NCBI GenBank assembly: GCA_040365065.1
Contig: BAABNI010000007.1
Span: 1-64,000, forward strand
Source of the DNA: Pelagadaptatus aseana
GTDB taxonomy: Bacteria > Pseudomonadota > Gammaproteobacteria > Pseudomonadales > Cellvibrionaceae
Direction: 5' to 3'
Length of the DNA stretch: 64,000 nucleotides
Below the pieces are notes generated by a model. It was not told the origin of the DNA, searched no databases, and was given only the letters and a program-made list of their open reading frames with translations. The translations under genes and the position numbers were made by a program. Positions 1-7,601 of the stretch are shown piece after piece (position 1 is the first letter of the stretch; each line of letters opens with the position of its first letter).

Positions 1-53
1 CCGCGACCCCCGGCGTGACAGGCCGGTATTCTAACCAACTGAACTACCGGTCC
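1..53 (-). tRNA. tRNA-Asp (GTC), partial at window edge
   Basis: The 5' part of a tRNA-Asp read on the minus strand. It is identical to the complete copy at 137-213 through the acceptor 5' strand, D arm and GTC anticodon arm, and is cut in the T arm by the window edge. It lies just downstream of a terminator, so it probably has its own promoter or is reached by read-through. Confidence 0.93.
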
Positions 54-100
54 GTTTTTTTGCAATCGGAACACATTGTAATCAGGCCAGTGACCCGAAT

Positions 101-129
101 AAAAAAGGCCGCTCAACGAGCAGCCTTTT
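101..129 (-). terminator. Rho-independent terminator after tRNA-Asp
   Basis: Read on the minus strand, a G+C-rich stem (GGCTGCTC / GAGCGGCC with one mismatch) is followed by six T. It lies between the two tRNA-Asp copies and should end the tRNA-Val/tRNA-Asp transcript. Confidence 0.8.
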
Positions 130-136
130 GAAATAG

Positions 137-213
137 TGGCGGACCGGACGGGACTCGAACCCGCGACCCCCGGCGTGACAGGCCGGTATTCTAACCAACT
201 GAACTACCGGTCC
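137..213 (-). tRNA. tRNA-Asp (GTC)
   Basis: A complete 77-nt tRNA with encoded CCA. Seven-pair acceptor stem (GGACCGG/CCGGTCC), anticodon GTC, GGTTCGAGTCC T arm. It is transcribed with the tRNA-Val at 258-333, 44 nt upstream, and duplicated at 1-53. Confidence 0.97.
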
Positions 214-257
214 GCATTCTGACGCACAGCCAAATTTCTATATCACGCTTAGAAAAT

Positions 258-333
258 TGGTGGGTGGTGAGGGGATCGAACCCCCGACCCTCGCCTTGTA
301 AGGGCGATGCTCTCCCAGCTGAGCTAACCACCC
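258..333 (-). tRNA. tRNA-Val (TAC)
   Basis: A complete 76-nt tRNA with encoded CCA. Acceptor GGGTGGT/ACCACCC, anticodon TAC, GGTTCGATCCC T arm. It is the first gene of the minus-strand tRNA transcript. Confidence 0.97.
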
Positions 334-352
334 GCGCTGTCAGTGGATGCGT

Positions 353-380
353 ATATTAATGATAAATTTTTTAGCGTCAA
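353..380 (-). promoter_or_regulatory. Promoter of the tRNA-Val/tRNA-Asp unit
   Basis: Minus-strand -35 TTGACG, 16-bp spacer and -10 TAATAT, about 20 bp upstream of tRNA-Val. Strong sigma-70 type hexamers as expected for stable RNA. Confidence 0.7.
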
Positions 381-741
381 CACATTTCTTCATAAATCTG
401 AAAAACTGTATTTAAGCGTGGCAATACGCTGAAAAACCGGCCTAACTGGTTGTTTAGTAACGTAAATTAAGAAGTATTAGCGTTAAATTGCAATGCATAA
501 GAGGCCCTGCTCCGGACATCGATGGGAGCGTGACAAATTAGGAACTGAAACGATCAGGGTAAACTCTTATTCAGGTGCTATTCTGCAGGACGCCGATATC
601 TACATGAATGTAGTGCATGCAGATTTTACAGGAGCAAAAATCTGCCCAGTATGTCTAGTGCCCCAAAATTTACTTAGTCTTAACCCCACCAATCCTGAAA
701 ATTGCTCCTGCATTTCCAGGATACAGCCCATCCCTGGGCAT
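381..741. other. Intergenic stretch without a supported gene
   Basis: About 360 bp between the tRNA promoter and the terminator of the small membrane protein gene. A 104-codon open frame starting at 493 runs through the terminator hairpin at 742-773 and has no recognisable domain. A 9-bp inverted repeat at 619-645 has no T-run. I see nothing else. Confidence 0.5.
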
Positions 742-773
742 AAAAAAGGCCCTAGGTCTTTCGACTTAGGGCC
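742..773 (-). terminator. Terminator of the small membrane protein gene
   Basis: On the minus strand an 11-bp stem (GGCCCTA.GTC arms, TTTC-type loop) is followed by six T, 38 bp after the stop codon at 812. Confidence 0.85.
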
Positions 774-811
774 AATGCGATGTGAAATCTTTAAAGGCAG
801 AGAATAATAAC

Positions 812-940
812 TTACTCTCCTGGGTGCTCTTTCATATCCTGCTTGATGTGCTTCCAACCGTAATAGGCGATGGCTCCGGTTGCAGCACAGGTTGCAGCAA
901 TAATGATAAGACCGGAAATAACGTACTGATCGATATACAT
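812..940 (-). CDS. 42-residue single-pass membrane protein, FNR/Anr-controlled
   Basis: ATG at 940, 42 codons, stop TAA at 812. The product starts MYIDQYVISG, has one hydrophobic segment at about residues 6-27 rich in Ile, Ala and Thr, then a short charged tail (WKHIKQDMKEHPGE). A GGGG ribosome-binding tract lies 8 nt upstream. The gene is flanked by its own terminator (742-773) and by a consensus FNR/Anr box at 1004-1017 with a -10 element in the right place, which argues strongly that it is real and induced at low oxygen. I do not recognise the family. Known oxygen-regulated microproteins such as CydX or CcoQ do not match by eye, though an accessory role at a respiratory membrane complex would fit. 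Confidence 0.75.
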   Translation of the reverse strand: MYIDQYVISGLIIIAATCAATGAIAYYGWKHIKQDMKEHPGE

Positions 941-976
941 TTTTAATACCCCGTTTGCATAATTCTATATGGGGTT

Positions 977-1017
977 AGATTACCCTCAGCAATAAAAAGG
1001 GTATTGATCTCAATCAA
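977..1017 (-). promoter_or_regulatory. FNR/Anr-dependent promoter (class II layout)
   Basis: The perfect FNR/Anr consensus TTGAT-CTCA-ATCAA occupies 1004-1017. A -10 hexamer TAATCT at 977-982 on the minus strand predicts a start site near 970, which centres the box at about -40.5. That is the class II activator position used by FNR. The only gene downstream is the 42-residue protein at 812-940. Confidence 0.75.
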
Positions 1018-1046
1018 GATAACGACTGCTCTCGATTTCTTAATAT

Positions 1047-1670
1047 TTAATGAATGTAAGCCAGCATCATATCCACAGCGGTTTCACACATGGCGTCCAC
1101 CGCCGAAGAGTCAATATAGATCCCGTCGATCATCAAGCGGCTCATCCCATGCATGGTACTCCAACGCACCTGAGCAAATCGCAACGGATCCAAATCACTG
1201 CGAATAGCCCCTCTGTCCTGTAACTCTTTAACCATAACCACCGAATCCCTGAAGGTCGCAAACGACACCTTCTTTAATGACTCGGTCAAACTGGCTGACT
1301 TCCAGATCTGTCCACCAAACATCAGATCGTAGTATTCAGGGTTCTCGGTGGCGAATTTCACATAGGCTCGATTGAACTCCATGGCCCCTTCGCGTGAAGC
1401 CAGATCCAACCCCCTGTCTACGGCATCGCGGTGCAACTTTTGAAAGCGCTCAAATCCCTCCGCGGCTATGGCGCTCAACAAATCATCCTTATCTTTGAAG
1501 TGATGATAGGCCGCCGTTCTGGACACCCCGGCATTGATCGCAAGCTTGCGCATTGATAATCCAGCCAGCCCCTCCTCGCGAATCAACAGAACCGCTTCAT
1601 TCAGCAGTTGCTGGCGCAGGTCACCGTGATGATAGGAGCTTTTTTTGGTTTTGTTGTTTTCTATATTCAT
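1047..1670 (-). CDS. TetR-family regulator (WHG-type C-terminal domain)
   Basis: A 207-residue DNA-binding repressor. The N-terminus carries the SYHHGDLR signature and a TetR helix-turn-helix (LSMRKLAINAGVSRTAAYHH). The remainder resembles the WHG ligand-binding domain. I chose the ATG at 1670 because a TTG at 1706 would lie inside the likely -35 element. The predicted start site is within one or two bases of this ATG and no Shine-Dalgarno is visible, so the mRNA may be leaderless. It is divergent from the acyl-CoA isomerase/fadH unit, and a palindrome between them (1694-1706) overlaps the -35 elements of both promoters. It probably represses both, with an acyl-CoA as a plausible inducer (inference). 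Confidence 0.9.
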   Translation of the reverse strand: MNIENNKTKKSSYHHGDLRQQLLNEAVLLIREEGLAGLSMRKLAINAGVSRTAAYHHFKDKDDLLSAIAAEGFERFQKLHRDAVDRGLDLASREGAMEFNRAYVKFATENPEYYDLMFGGQIWKSASLTESLKKVSFATFRDSVVMVKELQDRGAIRSDLDPLRFAQVRWSTMHGMSRLMIDGIYIDSSAVDAMCETAVDMMLAYIH

Positions 1671-1677
1671 GATTGGC

Positions 1678-1706
1678 AATTTATCAGACCATCTTGACAC
1701 CGTCAA
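1678..1706 (-). promoter_or_regulatory. tetR promoter
   Basis: Minus-strand -35 TTGACG (1701-1706), 17-bp spacer, -10 TAAATT (1678-1683). The predicted start site is near 1671, next to the ATG at 1670. Confidence 0.55.
1694..1706. promoter_or_regulatory. Probable TetR operator, palindrome
   Basis: TTGACACCGTCAA is an inverted repeat (TTGAC/GTCAA). Its left arm is the plus-strand -35 TTGACA and its right arm is the minus-strand -35 TTGACG, so one bound dimer would cover both divergent promoters. Confidence 0.55.
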
Positions 1707-1722
1707 AATACAAGGTTAGATT
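1694..1722 (+). promoter_or_regulatory. Promoter of the isomerase/NTF2-like/fadH unit
   Basis: -35 TTGACA (1694-1699), 17-bp spacer, -10 TAGATT (1717-1722). A second operator-like copy, TTGACACTGTC, lies downstream at 1737-1747, 43 bp from the first. Confidence 0.5.
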
Positions 1723-1788
1723 CGGATCCAACAAACTTGACACTGTCTAGTTAAACTCAAAATGGAAAGCAACGGGAGCTCGATCAAC

Positions 1789-2655
1789 ATGACGGATTAC
1801 CAATCTCTGGAAGTCACCATAGAGAACAAAATCGCTCATATTCGCCTGAACCAGCCGGACACATACAACACCTTCACCCCGGCGCTATGGGTCGAACTCC
1901 CGAAGGCCGTGAAAACCATCAGTGACGAAGCACAGGCAAGGGTCATTGTCCTGTCCTCTACTGGTAAACATTTTTGCGCAGGGATGGATTTAGCGGTTTT
2001 CACCAGCGGTGTCATTGATGTGGATTTTGAACTGGCCCGCAAACATGAAAATCTGCGCCGTCTGGTTTTGCAGCTGCAACAATGTTTTAACGAACTGGAA
2101 GAATCCCGCGTACCGGTTCTGGTGGCCACTCAGGGCGGTTGCATTGGCGCCGGTCTGGATATGATTTGTGCCGCCGACAGCCGCTACTGCACCAAAGACG
2201 CCTTCTTCTCTATTGAAGAGAGCAAGCTGGGTATGACTGCCGACGTGGGCACCCTGCAACGCCTGCCGAAATTGATCCCACAGGGTATTGTGCGTGAACT
2301 GGCCTTCACCGGCCGCCGTTTTATGGCCGACGAAGCACTGGAAGCCGGTCTGGTTAACAAGGTATTCGATACTCAGGAAGCCATGCTGGATTACGTCATG
2401 GGCGTGGCCCAGCAGATTGCAACTAACTCGCCCATGGCGATTACCGGTTGCAAAGCTATGCTCAATTACAGTCGCGATCACAGTGTGGCTGACAGCCTCA
2501 GTTATATGGCCACCTGGCAGAGCGGTATGTACCAGCCCCAGAACGATATGTTTGAGAGTTTTGCCGCCAAGGCAGAAAAGCGTGCACCCAACTTCCAGGA
2601 GATTCCACCTGTGGTGGAACTGGAAACCCTGTTTACCTCCAGCAAGGAGAAATAA
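1789..2655 (+). CDS. Crotonase-family dienoyl-CoA isomerase (ECH1-like)
   Basis: 288 residues, crotonase fold. The first oxyanion-hole loop is GKHFCAGMDL and the second is GGCIGAGLDM. The following EESKLGMTADVGTLQRLPK closely matches the active-site segment of eukaryotic delta(3,5)-delta(2,4)-dienoyl-CoA isomerase (ECH1), including its catalytic Glu and Asp eight residues apart. That enzyme shifts double bonds to give 2,4-dienoyl-CoA, the substrate of FadH encoded two genes downstream, so context supports the call. I chose ATG 1789, preceded by GGGAG, over the in-frame ATG at 1762. The stop codon abuts the next ATG. A plain enoyl-CoA hydratase role cannot be excluded. Confidence 0.85.
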   Translation: MTDYQSLEVTIENKIAHIRLNQPDTYNTFTPALWVELPKAVKTISDEAQARVIVLSSTGKHFCAGMDLAVFTSGVIDVDFELARKHENLRRLVLQLQQCFNELEESRVPVLVATQGGCIGAGLDMICAADSRYCTKDAFFSIEESKLGMTADVGTLQRLPKLIPQGIVRELAFTGRRFMADEALEAGLVNKVFDTQEAMLDYVMGVAQQIATNSPMAITGCKAMLNYSRDHSVADSLSYMATWQSGMYQPQNDMFESFAAKAEKRAPNFQEIPPVVELETLFTSSKEK

Positions 2656-3057
2656 ATGGACACTCCAACATTTCTGGAACAATGGCACAAAGTGGTTTTC
2701 GAGCGGGATATGGAAACCCTCTCTGAACTACTGGCCGATGACGTGGAATTCCACTCACCTACCCTATGGAAGCCCAAGCAGGGTAAAGAGATCGCCCATT
2801 ACATTTTGCAAATGATCATTCAGATTTTTGAAGATTTTGAATACCACCGTGAATTCCAGGATGGCGATAGTGTGGCCCTTGAATTCTCGGCAAAAGTCGA
2901 AGGCAACAACCTTAAAGGTATCGACCTGATTCGTCTCAACGATGAAGGCAAGATCGTGCACTTTGAGGTATTGATTCGCCCCTTAAACACCCTGCAGCTA
3001 ATCTTTGAAAAGATGACTGCCGAATTACAAAAAGCCGGCTTTTTACCCAAAAGCTAA
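2656..3057 (+). CDS. NTF2-like/SnoaL-like small protein
   Basis: 133 residues. The pattern FLEQWHKVVFERDMETLSELL, then DDVEFHSP, then a DLIRLNDEGKIVHFEVLIRP strand is typical of the SnoaL/NTF2-like cone fold. Its ATG follows the previous stop directly, and AAGGAG in the end of the isomerase gene serves as ribosome-binding site, so the two are translationally coupled. It sits between an isomerase and FadH. It could bind or isomerise acyl-CoA intermediates, but no catalytic residue can be assigned. Confidence 0.8.
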   Translation: MDTPTFLEQWHKVVFERDMETLSELLADDVEFHSPTLWKPKQGKEIAHYILQMIIQIFEDFEYHREFQDGDSVALEFSAKVEGNNLKGIDLIRLNDEGKIVHFEVLIRPLNTLQLIFEKMTAELQKAGFLPKS

Positions 3058-3108
3058 GACCAATTAATAACTATTAAAGATACAAAAAAAGCTATCAGGA
3101 GACAGATC

Positions 3109-5133
3109 ATGTCCAACGCCAATTTTCCTAAAATGATGGAGCCCCTGGATCTGGGCTTCACCACCCTGCGCAACCGCGTCCTTATGGGCTCCATGCACAC
3201 CGGTCTTGAAGAAGCCCCCAATGGCGCCGAGCGTATGGCCGCCTTTTTTGGCGAACGCGCCCGCGGTGGTGTGGGCTTGATCGTGACCGGTGGCTTCGGC
3301 CCCAACGCCCGCGGTGGCACCCACGAGCACCTGACCAAGTTCAATACCGATGAACACGCTGAAGAACATAAGGTCATTACCGACGCCGTTCACAAAGAAG
3401 GCGGCAAGATCTGTATGCAGATTCTGCACACCGGCCGCTACGCGTTCAACGAAAACCCCATCGCCCCTTCTGCCGTGCAGGCCCCCATCAACCCGTTCAA
3501 GCCGTCAGCAGCCACCGAAGAAGAAATCGAGCAGCAGATTGTCGACTTTGTAAACATCTGTGTTCTGGCCCAGAAAGCCAACTATGATGGCGTAGAGATC
3601 ATGGGTTCCGAAGGTTACTTCCTCAACCAGTTTCTGGCTCAACGTACCAACAAGCGAGACGATGACTGGGGTGGCACCTATGAAAACCGCATGCGCTTAC
3701 CTGTAGAAGTGGTTCGTCGCGTCCGTGAAGCCGTCGGCGAAAACTTCATTATTATCTACCGCCTGTCCATGCTGGATCTGGTTGAAGGCGGCAGCACCTA
3801 CGAAGAAATCGTACAACTGGGTAAAGCCATTGATAAAGCCGGCGCCACCATCATCAACACCGGCATTGGCTGGCACGAAGCTCGTATTCCGACCATCGCC
3901 ACCAAAGTGCCACGCGCCGCCTTTACCTGGGTTACCGCGCGCTTCAAAGAAGAATTGAGCATCCCGCTGGTAACCTCCAACCGCATCAACACCCCCGAAG
4001 TGGCCGAAGAAGTTCTGCAGCGTGGCGACGCCGACATGGTATCCATGGCCCGCCCTTTCCTGGCTGATCCCGAGTTTGTTAATAAAGCTGCCGAAGGCAA
4101 GAGCGATGAGATCAATACCTGCATCGGCTGTAACCAGGCCTGTCTGGATCATGTATTCAGCGGCATCATGACCAGCTGCCTGGTGAACCCTCGCGCCTGT
4201 CACGAAACTGAGCTGAACCTGATCCCCACCAGCAACAGTAAAAAACTGGCGGTGATCGGTGCAGGTCCTGCAGGTCTGGCCTTTGCCACCTCGGCTGCCA
4301 AGCGTGGTCACGAGGTCACTTTGTTTGATGCCGCCAGTGAAATCGGTGGTCAGTTCAATATCGCCAAACAGGTGCCGGGCAAAGAAGAATTCTATGAGAC
4401 CCTGCGCTACTTCGGTGGTGAAATCGATCGCACCGGCGTAAAGCTGGAGCTCAACAGCCCAATGACCGCAGAACAACTGAACGCCAGTGACTTTGATGAA
4501 ATCGTCATTGCGACTGGTATCAGCCCTCGTACTCCGGACATTGAAGGCGTCGATCACGACAAGGTTCTGTCTTATCTGGATGTATTGAAAGATAAGAAAC
4601 CCGTGGGTAAAAGTGTGGCCGTAATCGGTGCTGGCGGTATTGGTTTCGACGTATCCGAATACCTCGCCCACTCCGGTGAAGCCACCAGCCAGAATATCGA
4701 AGCCTTTATGAAGGAATGGGGTGTGGACATGAGCCTGCAAGCCCGTGGCGGTATCGAAGGCGTTGAAGCTCAGGTGAAAGCCCCTGCCCGTGAAATCTAC
4801 CTGCTGCAGCGCAAGCAATCCAAAGTTGGTGGCGGCCTGGGTAAAACCACCGGTTGGATCCACCGCACCGGCCTGATCAACAAAGGCATCAAAATGATTC
4901 CAGGCTGCAGCTACGACAAGATCGATGACGAAGGCCTGCACATTACCGTTAACGGCGAGAGCACCACTCTTCATGTCGATAACGTCATTCTCTGCGCCGG
5001 TCAGGAGCCGCTGCGAGAACTGGTTGACGGCCTGAACAAGCCCCATCACCTGATTGGTGGAGCCGATGTTGCAGCCGAGCTGGACGCCAAGCGCGCCATT
5101 GATCAGGGTACCCGTCTGGCAGCCGAGATCTGA
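3109..5133 (+). CDS. fadH: NADPH-dependent 2,4-dienoyl-CoA reductase
   Basis: 674 residues, the same size as E. coli FadH (672). The N-terminal old-yellow-enzyme barrel (about 1-330) binds FMN. The 4Fe-4S cysteines follow at 338, 341, 345 and 357 (C-x2-C-x3-C-x11-C), then a nucleotide-binding domain with GAGPAGL near 384 and a second GAGGIG motif. The enzyme reduces 2,4-dienoyl-CoA with NADPH in beta-oxidation of unsaturated fatty acids. Start ATG 3109 has an AGGAGA ribosome-binding site. It closes a three-gene unit with an upstream isomerase that would supply its substrate, under the divergent TetR regulator. A strong bidirectional terminator follows. Confidence 0.95.
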   Translation: MSNANFPKMMEPLDLGFTTLRNRVLMGSMHTGLEEAPNGAERMAAFFGERARGGVGLIVTGGFGPNARGGTHEHLTKFNTDEHAEEHKVITDAVHKEGGKICMQILHTGRYAFNENPIAPSAVQAPINPFKPSAATEEEIEQQIVDFVNICVLAQKANYDGVEIMGSEGYFLNQFLAQRTNKRDDDWGGTYENRMRLPVEVVRRVREAVGENFIIIYRLSMLDLVEGGSTYEEIVQLGKAIDKAGATIINTGIGWHEARIPTIATKVPRAAFTWVTARFKEELSIPLVTSNRINTPEVAEEVLQRGDADMVSMARPFLADPEFVNKAAEGKSDEINTCIGCNQACLDHVFSGIMTSCLVNPRACHETELNLIPTSNSKKLAVIGAGPAGLAFATSAAKRGHEVTLFDAASEIGGQFNIAKQVPGKEEFYETLRYFGGEIDRTGVKLELNSPMTAEQLNASDFDEIVIATGISPRTPDIEGVDHDKVLSYLDVLKDKKPVGKSVAVIGAGGIGFDVSEYLAHSGEATSQNIEAFMKEWGVDMSLQARGGIEGVEAQVKAPAREIYLLQRKQSKVGGGLGKTTGWIHRTGLINKGIKMIPGCSYDKIDDEGLHITVNGESTTLHVDNVILCAGQEPLRELVDGLNKPHHLIGGADVAAELDAKRAIDQGTRLAAEI

Positions 5134-5157
5134 TCCCGGCTAACAGATTTGCACAAT

Positions 5158-5188
5158 AAAAAAGGGCTGCCATGGCAGCCCTTTTTTT
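5158..5188. terminator. Bidirectional terminator between fadH and cnoX
   Basis: Perfect 18-bp palindrome (5164-5181, GGGCTGCCA arms) with six A on the left and seven T on the right. It serves fadH on the plus strand and the convergent cnoX on the minus strand. Confidence 0.9.
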
Positions 5189-5208
5189 ATGCAGACAACA
5201 CTCAGCGG

Positions 5209-6093
5209 TTAATACAACAACGTAAACAGCTTTCGCTGATAACGGATGGCCAGCGGATCGCCCTTACCCAGGGTTGCCAAAACCTCAGTGTAGGTCTTCT
5301 TCGCCCCACCCTCTTCAAAATTCAAATCCTTGCGCAGAATCGCCAACAACAATTCCAACGACTGCTCCATTTTATCGCACTGGCTGTATTGCACGGCCAA
5401 TTGGTGAGCCACAGCCAGATCGTCTGGATTGGCGCGATGCTTTTCTTCCAGAGCCGTTAACTCGGGCGACTGGGAAGCCTCCCGCTTTAACTGCAATTGA
5501 GCCATGGCTTGCTCATAATCGCCATACTGATCGGCCATGGGGATCGTTTGCAGAATCGCCTCTGCTTCGTCGCAGCGATTCAAATGCAAGAACACCTGAG
5601 CCAGACCTATGCCAATGGACGGCTGCTCACCCGAATCATTGTAAGCCTGACGCAGCAAGGTCAAGGCATCCTTGAAATTGTCATCTTGCATCAATTGATT
5701 GGCCTGATCAATCAACCCCTGCCAAGGCGCGGGCAAATACTTTTGCAGCATTTCACGAATTTCGGTTTCAGGCTTGGCGCCGGCAAAACCATCCACCGGC
5801 TGACCGTCCTTCATCACCATAACGGTCGGCAGGCTGCGCACCCCGAACTGCCCGGCCAACCCCTGCAGCTCATCGGCATTAACCTTGGCCAGCAAAAACT
5901 GACCCGCGTACTCATTGGCCAGTTTTTCCAGCAGCGGCATCAGGGTTTTACAAGGTTCACACCAGTCCGCCCAGAAATCGATAACAACCGGTCGCTGCTG
6001 AGACTCCTCAATCAGCACCTGCTGGGCATTTTCCATTGTTACATCGACGACAGTCATCGTACTGGTGTTGGCATCCACGTTAATCCGCTCCAT
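5209..6093 (-). CDS. cnoX: Thioredoxin/TPR co-chaperone CnoX-like (YbbN)
   Basis: 294 residues: a thioredoxin domain at about 15-125 and TPR-like helices to the end, with the NGQPVDGF-type loop of YbbN (here DGQPVDGFAGAKPE). E. coli CnoX protects proteins from hypochlorite and hands them to GroEL and DnaK. Here the active site is WCEPC (Cys45, Cys48), a complete CXXC, whereas the E. coli protein lacks a redox-active pair, so this copy may also act as a thiol oxidoreductase. The start is ATG 6093. No clear ribosome-binding site is seen, and an internal ATG at 6057 is possible. It is convergent with fadH. Confidence 0.88.
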   Translation of the reverse strand: MERINVDANTSTMTVVDVTMENAQQVLIEESQQRPVVIDFWADWCEPCKTLMPLLEKLANEYAGQFLLAKVNADELQGLAGQFGVRSLPTVMVMKDGQPVDGFAGAKPETEIREMLQKYLPAPWQGLIDQANQLMQDDNFKDALTLLRQAYNDSGEQPSIGIGLAQVFLHLNRCDEAEAILQTIPMADQYGDYEQAMAQLQLKREASQSPELTALEEKHRANPDDLAVAHQLAVQYSQCDKMEQSLELLLAILRKDLNFEEGGAKKTYTEVLATLGKGDPLAIRYQRKLFTLLY

Positions 6094-6204
6094 AGCAATA
6101 AATCAGCGGGCTATTCTAGCGACAAGCTACACTGCAACAAAGCATTTATCGGTAACTACTGGTAAACTTGCCGCCTTTTTAAATCAGCCCTGCGAGACAC
6201 CACC

Positions 6205-7575
6205 GTGAGCGAAGCCACCTTTTCCCAATACCCACTGCACGAGCGACTGCTGAAAGCACTGGATCATAATGGTTTTAAAACGCCCACCGAGGTGCAAAAA
6301 GTAACGGTAGAACCCGCTCTGGCCGGTAAGGACCTGCTGGTCAGCGCCGAGACCGGCAGTGGCAAAACCGCTGCCTTCCTGATCCCGACGCTGCACAAAC
6401 TGATGTCAACGGACGCCCCCAAGGCGGGTACCCGCGCCCTGATCCTTACCCCGACTAGAGAATTGGCACGGCAGATCGTCAAACACTGCAAACAACTGGT
6501 CAGTTTCAGCCGCCTGCAGGTGGACACCATCACCGGCGGTGCCGATTTCAAATACCAGCGCTCGGTGTTTCGCAAAAACCCGGAAATCATTGTCGCCACC
6601 CCCGGACGCCTGATCGAACACATCGAACGCGGCTCCCCTGACTTTGCCGATCTTGAAGTACTGGTACTGGACGAAGCCGATCGCATGCTGGATATGGGCT
6701 TTGCCGAAGACGTTGAAACCATTGCCAAAACCTGTAATCCAGAGCGCCAGACTCTGCTGTTTTCCGCCACACTGGACAACCGCAAAGCGGCACACGTGAT
6801 CACCGATCTGCTGAAAGAACCACAGGCCATTACCCTGGCAAGGCCACGACAGCTGAATGAAAATATCCAGCAGCAAAAAATTCTGGCTGACGACGAAAAA
6901 TTCAAACGCAAGCAGCTGCAAAAAATTCTGGAAGTGGAAGAATTCCACAAGGCCCTGATTTTCACCAACACCAAGGCTCAAACCAGCAAGCTGGCCGGCT
7001 GGTTGAAATACCTCGACCACAACGTAGGCGTGCTTCATGGCGACATGGATCAGGACGCCCGTAACGATGAAATGAACCGCCTGCGCCGCGGCCGCGTCAA
7101 TATTCTTGTGGCCACGGACGTGGCGGCCCGGGGTCTCGATATCAAAGGCATTGAGCTGGTGGTTCACTTTGAACTGGCCCGCAACAGCGAAGACTACATT
7201 CATCGCTCCGGTCGAACTGGCCGCTCTGGCGAGCAGGGTAAATCCATTGCCCTGATCGCTCCCTGGGAGTGGAATCTGTTGACCATGATCGAAAAACAAG
7301 TGGGCGAAGAATTTGAGCTGAGAAAACTGCCGGGGCTTGAATCCAAATTTAAAAAGCCGGCCAAAGCCAAGCCCACGAAAAAGCCGGTTAAAAAGAAAGC
7401 CGCCCTCAAGAAAAAGTCTGCACCGGGCAATAAGCCCGCCGATAAAGCCAAGCCGCCCAAGCAGCGCCACAGGGATCAGAAGAATAAAGGTAAGCGCCGC
7501 AGTCCTGCATCGGAAAACAAGGGCAACTCCATTTGGGGAGACGGTTTTGCCCCGGCCCCCGTCAAAAAGAAATAG
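6205..7575 (+). CDS. srmB: DEAD-box RNA helicase SrmB
   Basis: 456 residues. Helicase motifs in order: F..P/Q motif, AETGSGKT (about 48-55), PTRELA, TPGR, DEAD (156-159), SAT, ARGLD, HRSGRTGR. The tail from about 375 is Lys-rich and ends with RHRDQKNKGKRRSP, which matches the C-terminal signature of E. coli SrmB (RHRD.KN.GKRR.PS) and separates it from RhlE and RhlB. SrmB assists early assembly of the 50S subunit. The start is a GTG at 6205. A -10 like TAAACT with a GCCGCC discriminator lies at 6163-6175. Confidence 0.92.
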   Translation: MSEATFSQYPLHERLLKALDHNGFKTPTEVQKVTVEPALAGKDLLVSAETGSGKTAAFLIPTLHKLMSTDAPKAGTRALILTPTRELARQIVKHCKQLVSFSRLQVDTITGGADFKYQRSVFRKNPEIIVATPGRLIEHIERGSPDFADLEVLVLDEADRMLDMGFAEDVETIAKTCNPERQTLLFSATLDNRKAAHVITDLLKEPQAITLARPRQLNENIQQQKILADDEKFKRKQLQKILEVEEFHKALIFTNTKAQTSKLAGWLKYLDHNVGVLHGDMDQDARNDEMNRLRRGRVNILVATDVAARGLDIKGIELVVHFELARNSEDYIHRSGRTGRSGEQGKSIALIAPWEWNLLTMIEKQVGEEFELRKLPGLESKFKKPAKAKPTKKPVKKKAALKKKSAPGNKPADKAKPPKQRHRDQKNKGKRRSPASENKGNSIWGDGFAPAPVKKK

Positions 7576-7601
7576 GCAAGTCAGCCAGCAGCAGAGGTGT
7601 A

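Noticed and set aside
619..645. GCAGATTTT/AAAATCTGC inverted repeat
   Set aside because: No T-run, no nearby gene end and no promoter element; not enough to call a site.
493..807. A 104-codon plus-strand open frame near the left edge
   Set aside because: It passes through a strong minus-strand terminator, has no ribosome-binding site or recognisable domain, and its composition is unlike the neighbouring genes.
1671..1706. TTG start extending the TetR protein by 12 residues
   Set aside because: It would lie inside the predicted -35 element, and no ribosome-binding site precedes it.
3697..5049. A 450-codon antisense frame opposite fadH, and similar long antisense frames opposite srmB (6406-7470) and purL
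   Set aside because: Composed of Gly/His/Phe-rich shadow sequence, no start signals, and the sense frames are clear conserved genes.
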